Below, piece after piece: positions 25,617-34,716 of a DNA stretch of 64,000 nt; the first letter of the stretch is position 1, and each line of letters starts with the position of its first letter. The notes beneath the pieces were generated by a model, which was not told the DNA's origin, did no database searches, and worked only from the letters and a program-made list of their open reading frames with translations. The DNA is taken from positions 39,922 through 103,921 of the forward strand of contig CAMVAP010000002.1 in assembly GCA_947165485.1 (NCBI GenBank), written 5' to 3'. Both the position numbers and the translations under genes were made by a program. The DNA comes from an uncultured Prevotellaceae bacterium (lineage in GTDB: Bacteria > Bacteroidota > Bacteroidia > Bacteroidales > Muribaculaceae).

Positions 25617-27046
25617 GAAAGATATCCATTACCACTATCCTGCTGGCCCTCATGGCCACGTTGCAACTCAGCGCCCTCACGCCCCAGGAGGCGGTGGACA
25701 AGTTTGTGTCCCACAGTTCCCTGCGCTATGCGTCGCTGGGAGTCCAGGTCATCGACTTGGATTCAGCCAAATCTATCGCCAGTTATCGGCCCGAGCAGGC
25801 CAACATCACCGCCTCGACGATGAAGACCGTGGTGTCGTCGGCTGCATTGGGGCTGATGGGGCCTCACTTCCGCTTCGAGACACCTGTTTATCTTGATGGC
25901 GTGGTTGATGGTGGGGTGTTCAAGGGCAACATCATCATCCGCGGCATGGGTGACCCCACGCTGGGCTCGGTGTTCCTGCCCAATCAGGCCAACATCGTGG
26001 AGGAAATCGTCGCTGCATTGCGCGCCAGTGGCATCCACATGGTGGAGGGCAACATCATCGGTGACGACAGCTATTACGCTTACCCCTACTATGACGAGGA
26101 CTGGGACGTGGGTGATCTGGCCTACGACTATGGCACCGCCGTTCATGCCCTGAATTTCCATGACAACCTCGTGACGGTATCTTACGCGCTCGACGCACGC
26201 GGTCGTGTGACCCGATCGGGCTTCTCGCCCAGTGTGCCGGGATTGAAGGTCATCAGCCGCTGCCGGGGCAGCCGGGGCCGCAATGCCATCACGCCCTATC
26301 TGGACTACAGCGTTCCCGCTCTGGTGGTCACTGGCGAGACGACGGGCAAGAGCTACCGTAACACCTATGCCAACCCCACGCCGGCCCCGATGCTGGTGGA
26401 CAGCGTGGAGCGTGCCCTCAAGGCCAGCGGCATCCAGTATAACCACGACCTTAACGCCTGTGACAACGTGATTCATGCCGAGTGCTCGCTGCTCGTGTTG
26501 CACAAGTCCCCCGAGTTGACTGAGATCATCACCTCGCTGCTCGACCGCAGTGACAACATGTTTGCCCATGCACTGCTGCGTGCCATCGGTGCCCGTGACT
26601 GGGAGACCAAGGGGCTGGATAGTATGCCCTCCGACCTGGATGTCCTGGGCGTGGCCGCCGTCAAGCGCTGGCTGGAATTGCAGGGCATCAATACCGAACC
26701 CCTGTTCATGCGCGACGGCAGTGGCCTGGCCAGGGCTAATAAGGCGTCGGTCAATTTCTTTGGCGACATGTTGTCGATGATGGCCCACCGCACCTTTGAC
26801 GGTGTGCGTCTGTGCGACCTCATGCCCACGGCATCAGGACGTGCCGGCAAGACCCTCAAGGCCAACCCCCTGAGCGAGCAGATTGTGCTTAAGTCGGGCA
26901 GTATGCGCCATGTGCAGTGCTTTGTGGGCTATTATCCCGCCAGTGAGCCCCGTTATGCCTTTGCCGTGCTGGTCAACAATTTCACCTGCTCTCAAGCCAG
27001 CATCCGTGAGCAGATTGGCACCTTCCTGTGCAATCTTTTTCAATAA
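25613..27046 (+). CDS. dacB: D-alanyl-D-alanine carboxypeptidase/endopeptidase (PBP4, peptidase S13)
   Basis: 477 residues from ATG 25613 (signal peptide KISITTILLALMATLQLSA). The three S13 active-site motifs are present: S68-T-M-K, S313-D-N and K427-S-G (KSG in place of the commoner KTG). Cuts D-Ala or DD-crosslinks of peptidoglycan in the periplasm. The longer frame upstream overlaps the preceding gene and is not needed. Start overlaps the metalloprotein stop as ATGA. Confidence 0.93.
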   Translation: MRKISITTILLALMATLQLSALTPQEAVDKFVSHSSLRYASLGVQVIDLDSAKSIASYRPEQANITASTMKTVVSSAALGLMGPHFRFETPVYLDGVVDGGVFKGNIIIRGMGDPTLGSVFLPNQANIVEEIVAALRASGIHMVEGNIIGDDSYYAYPYYDEDWDVGDLAYDYGTAVHALNFHDNLVTVSYALDARGRVTRSGFSPSVPGLKVISRCRGSRGRNAITPYLDYSVPALVVTGETTGKSYRNTYANPTPAPMLVDSVERALKASGIQYNHDLNACDNVIHAECSLLVLHKSPELTEIITSLLDRSDNMFAHALLRAIGARDWETKGLDSMPSDLDVLGVAAVKRWLELQGINTEPLFMRDGSGLARANKASVNFFGDMLSMMAHRTFDGVRLCDLMPTASGRAGKTLKANPLSEQIVLKSGSMRHVQCFVGYYPASEPRYAFAVLVNNFTCSQASIREQIGTFLCNLFQ

Positions 27047-27146
27047 ATATAGTTGGTGAATCAAAAAAAGTTTGTAAACTTGCAGGTTAAATGTAAGGCA
27101 AATCCTTGGCGAATTGTCGCTAAGCATCAAACAAACAGACGATTAT

Positions 27147-28109
27147 ATGGATATGTCAATAGAAAAAATGCTCTCTCATGTGTATGAGATTGAAGGCTTG
27201 ATGCTGGTTACCCGCAGGCTGGGTAGCGAGCACACGCCCGATGTCATTACCAATAAAATCAAGCGCAAGGTGCGTGAACTGGCCGACATGTGCGGTGTGA
27301 CGCTGCCGGTAGCCGAGGAGAGTTCCCAAAATATGACCCCAGCCGATCCCGCACCCGTCGTTGAACCGCAAGTGGAGCCGGTGCCCTCATCTGTTCAGGA
27401 TGAGCCCGTGGAGCATCTGCCCGAGGAGGACTATGATGCCGACGAGACGTGGCAGCACGATAACGGTGAGGAATTTAACGAGGTGTTCAAGCTCGACTAT
27501 CAGGAGCCTGACCATCAGGTGCCCGTAGCCGACCGTGAGCCCGATGATGATATCACCGTCGAGTTTATCGAGGCTCCCGATGAACCGGCTGTTGAAGAAA
27601 GCCCTGTCGAGGAAAAACCGGCTGTGGCCCCTTCGACCCCTGTGCCTCCCGTGTTCCGTGTTCCCGATGACTTGAGTGATGAGCCCGTCCCCGAGCCCGA
27701 CCCGTCATTGCTGCCCGAGGCCGAGGATGAGCCCGACATCACGGTCGAGTTTATCGAGACCGACGACGACACCGTTCCCGAACCCGAGGATGAGATGCCC
27801 GTGCCGCCCGTTCCCACCGAGTTTCCTGAGCCCGAGGAGCCTGCTGCTCCCCTGCGCGTCGATGAGAAGGTGCAGCGCACGCTCTCCAAGGATATCCGCA
27901 AGGCATTCTCGATCAACGACCGCTTCCGTTTCCAGCGCGAACTCTTTGCCGGCAGTGCCGATGCGTTGAATACCGCCATTGCCCATATCGAGGCTATGCG
28001 CAGCTATGGCAATGCCGAGCTGTATTTCTTCAGTCAACTGAATTGGGACCGTGACAACGAGGTCGTGAAGGACTTCATGACCATCGTGCGCAACCATTTC
28101 CAGAAATAG
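27147..28109 (+). CDS. Bacteroidales protein with long acidic Pro/Glu linker
   Basis: 320 residues from ATG 27147 (MDMSIEKMLSHVYEIEGLML). The N-terminal ~65 residues are helical; a long disordered region (about 70-245) rich in Pro, Glu, Asp and Val contains the twice-repeated DITVEFIE; the C-terminal ~75 residues (LSKDIRKAFSINDRFRFQRELFAG...) form a compact conserved-looking helical domain. Cytoplasmic, no enzyme motif. Two end domains on a flexible tether suggest an adaptor. It precedes rsmI by 24 bases. No family name known to me beyond Bacteroidales hypothetical. Confidence 0.75.
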   Translation: MDMSIEKMLSHVYEIEGLMLVTRRLGSEHTPDVITNKIKRKVRELADMCGVTLPVAEESSQNMTPADPAPVVEPQVEPVPSSVQDEPVEHLPEEDYDADETWQHDNGEEFNEVFKLDYQEPDHQVPVADREPDDDITVEFIEAPDEPAVEESPVEEKPAVAPSTPVPPVFRVPDDLSDEPVPEPDPSLLPEAEDEPDITVEFIETDDDTVPEPEDEMPVPPVPTEFPEPEEPAAPLRVDEKVQRTLSKDIRKAFSINDRFRFQRELFAGSADALNTAIAHIEAMRSYGNAELYFFSQLNWDRDNEVVKDFMTIVRNHFQK

Positions 28110-28133
28110 AAACATCAACCCGTTTCCACCCTA

Positions 28134-28868
28134 ATGGCAGGAAAACTATATATAGTACCCACGCCCGTTGGCAATCTTGACGACATGACACCTCGCGCCA
28201 TCGAGGTACTCAAGGCCGTTGACACCGTGCTTGCCGAGGATACACGCACCAGCGGTGTGTTGCTCAAGCACTTTGGCATCAGCACGCCCATGCGCAGCCA
28301 TCACAAGTTCAATGAGCACGAGGCGGTTGCGGCTGTCGTTGAGCAACTGCAAGGCGGTGCCGTGATGGCACTCATCAGCGATGCGGGCACGCCAGGCATC
28401 AGCGACCCGGGATTCCTGCTCTCGCGTGAGTGTCGCCGCCAGGGGGTGGAGGTGGAGACCTTGCCTGGAGCCACTGCCTTTGTGCCGGCTCTGGTCAATT
28501 CGGGGTTGCCCTGCGACCGCTTTGTCTTTGAGGGCTTCCTGCCTGCCAAGAAAGGCCGTTCGACCCGTCTCGATGAGTTGAAGACGCAACCCATGACGAT
28601 GGTCTTCTATGAATCGCCCGTGAGGCTGGTGAAGACCTTGCAGCAGTTTGTCGAGACCTTCGGTGCCGACCGCGAGGCCAGTGTGGTGCGCGAGATCAGC
28701 AAACTGCACAACACGACCCACAACGGCACGCTGGGCGAGCTGGTGGCTTATTTCATGGCCAACGCTCCCCGAGGCGAGATTGTCGTGGTGGTTGCCGGAT
28801 GTCCACCCGCGTCAACTGTCAAGGTTGACAAGTATGCGGCGTTCAAGCACAAGAGCGCCCGTGTGTGA
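28134..28868 (+). CDS. rsmI: 16S rRNA (cytidine1402-2'-O)-methyltransferase RsmI
   Basis: 244 residues. Tetrapyrrole-methylase fold with the RsmI signatures YIVPTPVGNLDDMT, EDTRTSGVLLKHF, ISDAGTPGISDPG and LPGATAFVPALVNSG. Methylates the ribose of C1402 in the ribosomal decoding centre. Somewhat short of the ~285 residues in E. coli, lacking the C-terminal extension, as is usual in Bacteroidota. Confidence 0.95.
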   Translation: MAGKLYIVPTPVGNLDDMTPRAIEVLKAVDTVLAEDTRTSGVLLKHFGISTPMRSHHKFNEHEAVAAVVEQLQGGAVMALISDAGTPGISDPGFLLSRECRRQGVEVETLPGATAFVPALVNSGLPCDRFVFEGFLPAKKGRSTRLDELKTQPMTMVFYESPVRLVKTLQQFVETFGADREASVVREISKLHNTTHNGTLGELVAYFMANAPRGEIVVVVAGCPPASTVKVDKYAAFKHKSARV

Positions 28869-28899
28869 TGAGAAACTAACGATAAAAAAGATAAAGATT

Positions 28900-29787
28900 A
28901 TGAAAAAGATTTTTTATTTAGTTTGGTTGATGGTGGGCCTGGCTGTGTTGCCGGCTTGCCAGCGCTCCAATAAGCTGGAGCAGGATGCCCTGCGGCAGGA
29001 TTCCATCAATGCCGCCCTGCAGGACTCCATCAATACCGCCAATGCCGAGAAAGATAGCCTCATGCAGCTCATGGGAGACATTGCCGATGGAATGCAGCAG
29101 ATCAAGGAACTGGAAGATATCGTGTCGGTCAACAACCTGAATGGAGAGACCCCCGACCGCAAGAAGCAGTTGCGTGACGATATCGTGCTCATCCAGGAGT
29201 CCATCAATAAGCACAAGACTCGTCTGGCTGAGCTGGAGAAGCGCCTCAAGCAGTCCACCAACTACAACTCGTCGATGCAAAAGTCGATTGCCAACCTCAA
29301 GCAGCAGCTGGAGGACCAGCAGCAGACCATCAACAGCCTGACTGAACAACTGGCCGCCGCCCATGTCCAGATCAAGAACCTCAACCAGAGCGTGGATTCA
29401 CTCAACACTGTGAACCGCGCCGTTGTCAAGGAGAAAGAGGCCGCTCAGCAGGAGTCCAAGCAGCTCACCAATGAGGTGACCAACCTCAACGTGTGCTACT
29501 ATGTCATCGGTTCCAAGAAGGAGCTCAAGGCTCACAAGATCATTGAGACTGGTTTCCTGCGCAAGACCAAGATTCTGGAGGGCGACTTTGAGATGTCCTA
29601 TTTTACCAAGGCCGACCGCCGCACCTTGAGCGAGATTCCCCTGCACAGCAATAAGGCCCAGGTGATGACCAACCATCCTAAGGACTCCTATGAGATCGTG
29701 GATCATGGCAATGTCAAGACGTTGCACATCACCAATCCCAGCCGTTTCTGGGAAAAGTCCAACTTCCTGGTAGTCAAGGTGGATTGA
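28900..29787 (+). CDS. Coiled-coil lipoprotein (possibly Cbp1-type)
   Basis: 295 residues from ATG 28900. Lipobox GLAVLPAC, Cys at ~residue 20. A long coiled coil covers about residues 25-200 (heptads of Leu/Ile with Gln, Asn and Lys, such as NLKQQLEDQQQTINSLTEQL). The C-terminal ~90 residues form a globular domain starting CYYVIGSKKELKAHKIIETG. The shape resembles Bacteroidales lipoproteins annotated as Cbp1-family adhesins, but I cannot confirm that. Located 31 bases after rsmI. Confidence 0.75.
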   Translation: MKKIFYLVWLMVGLAVLPACQRSNKLEQDALRQDSINAALQDSINTANAEKDSLMQLMGDIADGMQQIKELEDIVSVNNLNGETPDRKKQLRDDIVLIQESINKHKTRLAELEKRLKQSTNYNSSMQKSIANLKQQLEDQQQTINSLTEQLAAAHVQIKNLNQSVDSLNTVNRAVVKEKEAAQQESKQLTNEVTNLNVCYYVIGSKKELKAHKIIETGFLRKTKILEGDFEMSYFTKADRRTLSEIPLHSNKAQVMTNHPKDSYEIVDHGNVKTLHITNPSRFWEKSNFLVVKVD

Positions 29788-29838
29788 ACCCTCTCCTGGC
29801 ACAACTCGAATGTGCCGGGGACAACAATGGATTGAAAG

Positions 29839-30972
29839 ATGAAAATCGTTCTGGCGTTTGATAAATTCAAAGGCTCGGTAACGGCTCAACAACTTAACGA
29901 GGCCGCGCAAGACAGCTTGTGCGGCCTTGATGGTGTAACTGCTGTGGGCATTCCCGTGGCCGACGGTGGTGACGGCACCACAGCCGTACTGGCTGCCAAT
30001 CGTGCTGGCCAGTGGGTGACGGTGCCCACGGTGGGACCGCTGCTCCAGCAGGATCCGGTCATGGCGCAGTATTACCTGTGTGACGACGGCACCGCCCTCA
30101 TCGAGGTGGCAGCGGCAAGCGGCCTGGCGTTGTTGTCACCTGCCGAGCGTGACGTGATGCGTACCACCACGCTGGGGACGGGTCTGTTGATGCGCGACGC
30201 CCTGGAGCGGGGTGCCACAAGCATCGTGCTGGGACTGGGGGGCTCGGCAACGTGCGACGCGGCGATGGGCATCATGAGTGCCCTGGGGGCCGAGTTCCTG
30301 GATGCCGAGGGGCATCACCTCTATCCCTGTGGGGAGTCATTGGAGCATATCGCACGCATCGAGACTGCTGGAATCCCTCAAGCCGTTAGCAATTGCCCGT
30401 TCACCATCCTGATTGATGTTGACACTTTCCTGTGTGGAGAACGGGGAACGGCACGTCTGTTTGCGCCACAGAAAGGGGCCTCGCCACAACAGGTAGAGCA
30501 GCTGGAGCGAGGATTGAATCATGTCGCCACCCTGGTGGGTGACGGGATTGCCGGTAAGGCTGGGTGTGGCGCCGCTGGCGGCATCCCGGCCCTGATGATG
30601 TATCTGCTCAATTGCGAACTGTTGCCTGGGGCACCCTATGTGTTTGCCCACAATGGCATGGAGCAGGCACTTGAGGATGCCGATCTGGTTATTACCGGTG
30701 AGGGCCGCTTGGATAACCAGACACTCATGGGCAAGGGTCCCGGCTATGTCATCCAGATGGCCCGCGAGCGCGGCATTCCTGTGGCTGCTGTGTGTGGGAC
30801 GATAGCGCCCGACTTTGATCGGATGGCCGCTGGATTGACCGACACTGTTGCCGTGAGTGCTGACCTTGGGCTGGAGGAGGCCATGGATCCTGAGGGTACC
30901 CTCATGCGTGTGTCTCAAGCCGTGTTTCAGGTAGTATCAAACCATATTAAACAGAAACAATGCAATGGTTGA
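29839..30972 (+). CDS. glxK: Glycerate kinase (GlxK/GarK family)
   Basis: 377 residues, full length. FDKFKGSVTAQQ at the N-terminus, the family motif GLGGSATCDAAMG (usually GGSATNDGG, so N to C and G to A changes here), FAPQKGASP and VITGEGRLDNQTLMGKGP. Phosphorylates glycerate to 2- or 3-phosphoglycerate. The last 13 bases overlap the start of the antiporter gene, so the two are probably made together and the antiporter may carry a related acid. Confidence 0.92.
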   Translation: MKIVLAFDKFKGSVTAQQLNEAAQDSLCGLDGVTAVGIPVADGGDGTTAVLAANRAGQWVTVPTVGPLLQQDPVMAQYYLCDDGTALIEVAAASGLALLSPAERDVMRTTTLGTGLLMRDALERGATSIVLGLGGSATCDAAMGIMSALGAEFLDAEGHHLYPCGESLEHIARIETAGIPQAVSNCPFTILIDVDTFLCGERGTARLFAPQKGASPQQVEQLERGLNHVATLVGDGIAGKAGCGAAGGIPALMMYLLNCELLPGAPYVFAHNGMEQALEDADLVITGEGRLDNQTLMGKGPGYVIQMARERGIPVAAVCGTIAPDFDRMAAGLTDTVAVSADLGLEEAMDPEGTLMRVSQAVFQVVSNHIKQKQCNG

Positions 30973-32624
30973 CTGACATATTTTTAACCCACTCGGCGGT
31001 TCAGGCTGTAGTAGTCCTGTCGCTGTTGTGTGCGTGTGGGCTCGCCCTGGGTAAGATCAAGGTGCTGGGCGTGTCGCTGGGTGTGGCCTTTGTGTTCTTC
31101 CTGGGCATCTTGGCCGGACACCTGGGAGTGTCAATCGATGCCGACATGTTGCAATATGCCCAGAATTTTGGTCTGGTGCTCTTTGTTTATGCACTGGGAC
31201 TGCAGGTGGGGCCGGGTTTCTTTGGCTCGTTCCACCAGTCGGGCTTGAAACTCAACCTGTGGGCGCTGGCGGTAGTGCTGGTGGGCACGATCTTGACCCT
31301 GCTGTTCCCTCTGGTGGGCATCAACTTGAGCGATGCCGTGGGCATCATGTGTGGTGCAACGACCAATACTCCCGCCCTAGCCGCCGCACAGCAGACGCTG
31401 GCCCAGTTGAATCAACCCGAGAGTGGTGCGGCCCTGGGGTGTGCTGTGACCTATCCCCTGGGCGTGGTGGGTGTCATTCTTGCCTTTGCCCTGATGCGCA
31501 AGTTGCTGGTGAGACCTGGTGACTCGCTCGTCGGTGACGACGAGGAAGAAGTCGACCACACGTTCATCGCTACCTATCAGGTGCGCAACGAGGGCATCAT
31601 CGGCAAGAGTGTGGGCGATCTGGCCCGCATTAGCCCGCGGCAGTTTGTCATCTCGCGCTTGTGGCGTGATGGCAAGGTGACGATTCCCGAGGCCCACACC
31701 GTGCTCATGCGCGATGACCGCTTGCTGGTCATCATGGGCGACCATGATGCCGCCGAGGCCATGGAGGTACTCTTTGGCAAGCAGGAGAGCACCGACTGGA
31801 ACACGGGTGACATCGACTGGAATACCATCGACAGTGACCTGGTGTCGCAGGCCATCCTGGTCACCAAGCCCGAGATCAATGGCCGCAAACTGGGGGCGCT
31901 GCGTTTCCGCAAGCACTATGGCGTGAACATCAGCCGTGTGAACCGTGGCGGCTTGCAACTGCTGGCAACGCCCGACTTGCGCCTGCTCCTGGGCGACCGC
32001 ATTATCGCCGTGGGGCATCGCGAGGCGCTCAAGAATGTGGAAAAGGAAGTGGGCAATGCCGTCAAGATGCTGGACGAGCCCAATCTGATCACCGTGTTTA
32101 TTGGCATGACGCTGGGTCTCATCCTCGGTTCCATCCCGATTGTCCTGCCTGGCATATCGGCTCCCGTGAAACTGGGCTTGGCAGGAGGCCCCATCATCGC
32201 GGGTATTCTGATAGGCGCCTTCGGTCCGCGCATCCATGTCAATGCCTATACCACATCGAGCGCCAACTTGATGTTGCGTTCCATCGGCCTGGCCCTGTAT
32301 CTGGCGTGCTTGGGTCTGGCTTCGGGACCTGATTTCTTTGCCACAGTCGTGCGGCCCGAGGGCGTGCTGTGGGTGGGCGCCGGTTTCCTGCTCACCGTCA
32401 TTCCCGTGCTGCTCATCGGCTGGCTGACGCTGCGCTTGGCACGCTTGGACTATGCGTCGGTGTGTGGTATGCTCAGTGGGGCGATGGCCAACCCCATGGC
32501 CATGAACTATGCCAACGACAGCATCCACAGTGACCGCCCCTCGGTCGCCTATGCCGCCGTCTATCCCCTGAGCATGTTCCTGCGCGTCATCATTGCCCAG
32601 GTTCTCTTACTCATTTTCCTGTAA
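30960..32624 (+). CDS. AspT/YidE/YbjL-family antiporter with TrkA-C domains
   Basis: 554 residues. Two sets of about five membrane helices (residues ~5-185 and ~380-554), each of the Asp-Al_Ex type with GxxxGxxPALAAAQQ-like and GAMANPMAMNYAN motifs, flank a cytosolic pair of TrkA-C (RCK-C) domains (about 200-365; RNEGIIGKSVGDLARISP, RDDRLLVIMGD). Family members exchange aspartate/alanine, succinate or similar acids. Overlap with glycerate kinase points to glycerate or another small acid; that is inference. Confidence 0.9.
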   Translation: MQWLTDIFLTHSAVQAVVVLSLLCACGLALGKIKVLGVSLGVAFVFFLGILAGHLGVSIDADMLQYAQNFGLVLFVYALGLQVGPGFFGSFHQSGLKLNLWALAVVLVGTILTLLFPLVGINLSDAVGIMCGATTNTPALAAAQQTLAQLNQPESGAALGCAVTYPLGVVGVILAFALMRKLLVRPGDSLVGDDEEEVDHTFIATYQVRNEGIIGKSVGDLARISPRQFVISRLWRDGKVTIPEAHTVLMRDDRLLVIMGDHDAAEAMEVLFGKQESTDWNTGDIDWNTIDSDLVSQAILVTKPEINGRKLGALRFRKHYGVNISRVNRGGLQLLATPDLRLLLGDRIIAVGHREALKNVEKEVGNAVKMLDEPNLITVFIGMTLGLILGSIPIVLPGISAPVKLGLAGGPIIAGILIGAFGPRIHVNAYTTSSANLMLRSIGLALYLACLGLASGPDFFATVVRPEGVLWVGAGFLLTVIPVLLIGWLTLRLARLDYASVCGMLSGAMANPMAMNYANDSIHSDRPSVAYAAVYPLSMFLRVIIAQVLLLIFL

Positions 32625-32650
32625 TCTACCGATCTCAAGTCAAGTCCCCA

Positions 32651-32734
32651 ATGGGCGACGTGAATGGCGATGGTGTAATCTCAATCGCCGACATCACCAC
32701 GCTCATCGACTCCTTGTTGGCAAGCGAGCCCTGA
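32651..32734 (+). pseudogene. Orphan 27-residue half-dockerin
   Basis: ATG GGC GAC starts a 27-codon frame whose whole product is one dockerin repeat (GDVNGDGVISIADITTLIDS, then LLASEP). It matches the C-terminal dockerins of the large secreted proteins in this window but has no signal peptide or body. Either a remnant of a deleted dockerin gene, or a free dockerin peptide. It lies 26 bases after the antiporter stop in a different frame. Confidence 0.65.
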
Positions 32735-32746
32735 TCCCTCTTCACC

Positions 32747-32800
32747 TATCAACGTCAAGACCCCGTTGTGGAAAGCCACAACGGGGTCTTGACGTTGATA
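32747..32800. terminator. Perfect 25-bp hairpin between convergent genes
   Basis: Arms 32747-32771 and 32776-32800 are perfect reverse complements around the loop aaag. It separates the antiporter (plus) from the capsid operon (minus), whose stop is at 32812, so it can stop both. No T-tract; the length and perfection are far beyond a normal terminator. Confidence 0.8.
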
Positions 32801-32811
32801 GGGTGGTGAGG

Positions 32812-34221
32812 TCATCGGGTGGTGATGCGCATGTGGGCCTTGGGGTAGCGCAGTACCAGGCACGAGGCCTCGGTCATTACCAGCGCATCCACGTTGCGCA
32901 CGCCGCTCTTCTTGAGGTTGAGCTGCTCGGTGCTGAAGGGGATGTGGGTATATTTCTGGATATACTCGGGATCGATGATGATGCCTTCATCTTCCATACC
33001 CACCTCGTCAAATACCTCGCTCAACAGCAGGTACAGGCAACCAAACTTTGACCTCAGCTCGGTGAAGTCGATGCCCCACTTGCTCACGTGCTGGCCTGCC
33101 GTGATCACGCGGCTGTAGTCCAGCTTGCTGATGCGGCTGATAAGTCCGCTGCCGCCAATCAGGATCTTGCGCTTACTGCCGGCGTTGCCGGTAAATGCCA
33201 TGCGCATGAGATCCACCATCTGGTCCACGGTCAGCTCCACGCTACTCTCCAGGTTGTAGGACTTGCCGGCCTGGTACCAGATGCCGCCAGTGAAATAGAC
33301 GTGCTCCTTCTTGTTGTTGTCCCAGATCTTGCGTGCCACGCCAAAGAGGTAGGACTTCTCCATGCCCAGTCGCATGTCATAGACGGCAGCTTCCTCCTGG
33401 TCGCTCATGGTCCAGCCCACTTCCTTGTTGGCCAGGCGTTGCAGGGTGGATTGCTCCACCTGCATCTTGAAGATCTGGCACAGGTTGCGGCTCTTCTTGG
33501 GCAGTGCCTCAAATTGGGGCGACTGCACATCGAGTTCGCTGGCCGCACGTCCCATGCGCACCAGTGTGGAGCCCACGGGGATGGTGGGAACGCAGTTGCT
33601 CACGCCGTTGATAGTGCAGCCGTTGACAGCCATCACGGTCACTCCGCTGGCATCACGGGTCACAACATAGAGCATCAGGTCTTGCTTGCTTTCTACCGTC
33701 CCCGTGTTGTCATATCCCGACACGCCTTGCACCAGAATGGTGTCGGTGGGGTCAAAGATCTCGTTGTTGTTGGTGTGGATGATCGACAGGGGAGAATCAT
33801 CGCTCTGGCTCACCTGGGGAGCGCTGGTCTCGTCGATGGTCGTGGCGCTTGTCGGCTTGGTGTCCACGCTGTAGTAATCCACAACCATGCTGCCGGCGGG
33901 TTTGCTGCCCGCATAGCGCGAAATCTGGTCGATGGGGGTGGACATGGGGCGGATTTTTACAATCTGCTGGTCAATCTCGTTGAGCAGCAGGTCGGGAGAA
34001 CCCTCGTTGGCCAAGTCGGTGGTGAGAGGGCCGTCCACGACATGTTTTCCCTCTTCAACACCAGTAATCAGCATTCCCACGGCCATCGAGATGCCAGGGT
34101 CATTGTCACCGCCCATGCAGGAGGCGAGGATGCCGATGAGGATCATGATGATCACATAGAGGATTAACTTCTTGTGGTTGCGCATCCAGCGCAGAATGGT
34201 TTTGATTTTGTTGTAATTCAT
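32812..34221 (-). CDS. Phage major capsid protein-like, with N-terminal lipobox/membrane segment
   Basis: 469 residues. The region from about residue 58 (VVDGPLTTDLANE, IDQQIVKIRPMSTPIDQISR) to the end (CLVLRYPKAH) has the layout of N4-gp56/SU10-type HK97-fold capsid proteins: an N-arm with PIDQISRYAG, NLCQIFKMQVEQSTLQ, the long helix region EEAAVYDMRLGMEKSYLFG and a C-terminal A-domain. The first 35 residues are odd: a basic region and a hydrophobic run (LILYVIIMILIGILASC) ending in the lipobox LASC. ATG 34086 (residue 46) could be an alternative capsid-only start. Downstream of portal and scaffold genes on the same strand, in the normal head-gene order. Assignment by pattern, not by search. 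Confidence 0.72.
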   Translation of the reverse strand: MNYNKIKTILRWMRNHKKLILYVIIMILIGILASCMGGDNDPGISMAVGMLITGVEEGKHVVDGPLTTDLANEGSPDLLLNEIDQQIVKIRPMSTPIDQISRYAGSKPAGSMVVDYYSVDTKPTSATTIDETSAPQVSQSDDSPLSIIHTNNNEIFDPTDTILVQGVSGYDNTGTVESKQDLMLYVVTRDASGVTVMAVNGCTINGVSNCVPTIPVGSTLVRMGRAASELDVQSPQFEALPKKSRNLCQIFKMQVEQSTLQRLANKEVGWTMSDQEEAAVYDMRLGMEKSYLFGVARKIWDNNKKEHVYFTGGIWYQAGKSYNLESSVELTVDQMVDLMRMAFTGNAGSKRKILIGGSGLISRISKLDYSRVITAGQHVSKWGIDFTELRSKFGCLYLLLSEVFDEVGMEDEGIIIDPEYIQKYTHIPFSTEQLNLKKSGVRNVDALVMTEASCLVLRYPKAHMRITTR

Positions 34222-34271
34222 GGTTTGAGTTGTTAGTTTCTAGTTGTTAGTTGAGAGAATAATGGTGGCCC

Positions 34272-34676
34272 TTAGTCCCACACGCTGCGGCGGCAGTAAC
34301 GGGGAAAGACGGGAGTGGATTGGGGCTCGACGTCATGGTCGGGATGCTGGTGCATGACGGTCTCGATTTTCTCGTTGCGTCCGCGCAGGAATCCCGCCGC
34401 GTCGGCATTTTTCACGTCCTCGTCATGGGCGATGCCCTGGGCCAGGGTGGTGAGCACCTCGTCGGTGGCGGCTGTGTCGGGCAGACCCGTGGTCAATTGG
34501 GTGAGGCGACGGGTCTTTTCCTCGTCCAGTCCCATAGCGGCAATGCGCTCGGTCAGGGTGGGGGAGGCGGTCTGTTCTTGAGGCTGCACCTCGGGTTCTT
34601 CACTGGGGCAGAAGGGCGGTGGCGTAGCCACGGTCGTTGCCTGTTGTAATTCATGATTGTCTTGATTGTTGTTCAT
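34272..34676 (-). CDS. Scaffold-like protein between portal and capsid genes
   Basis: 134 residues, rich in Pro, Gln, Glu and Thr at the N-terminus, helical in the middle (LTERIAAMGLDEEKTRRLTQL), with no signal or enzyme motif. Its place between portal and major capsid genes (gaps of 40 and 50 bases) is where podovirus scaffolding proteins are encoded, and low complexity plus helices fits. Short for a scaffold (P22: 303). The call rests mainly on position. Confidence 0.55.
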   Translation of the reverse strand: MNNNQDNHELQQATTVATPPPFCPSEEPEVQPQEQTASPTLTERIAAMGLDEEKTRRLTQLTTGLPDTAATDEVLTTLAQGIAHDEDVKNADAAGFLRGRNEKIETVMHQHPDHDVEPQSTPVFPRYCRRSVWD

Positions 34677-34716
34677 GGCTTAAAAAAGAATGAATAAAAA
34701 CGGTTCATAAAAAAAA

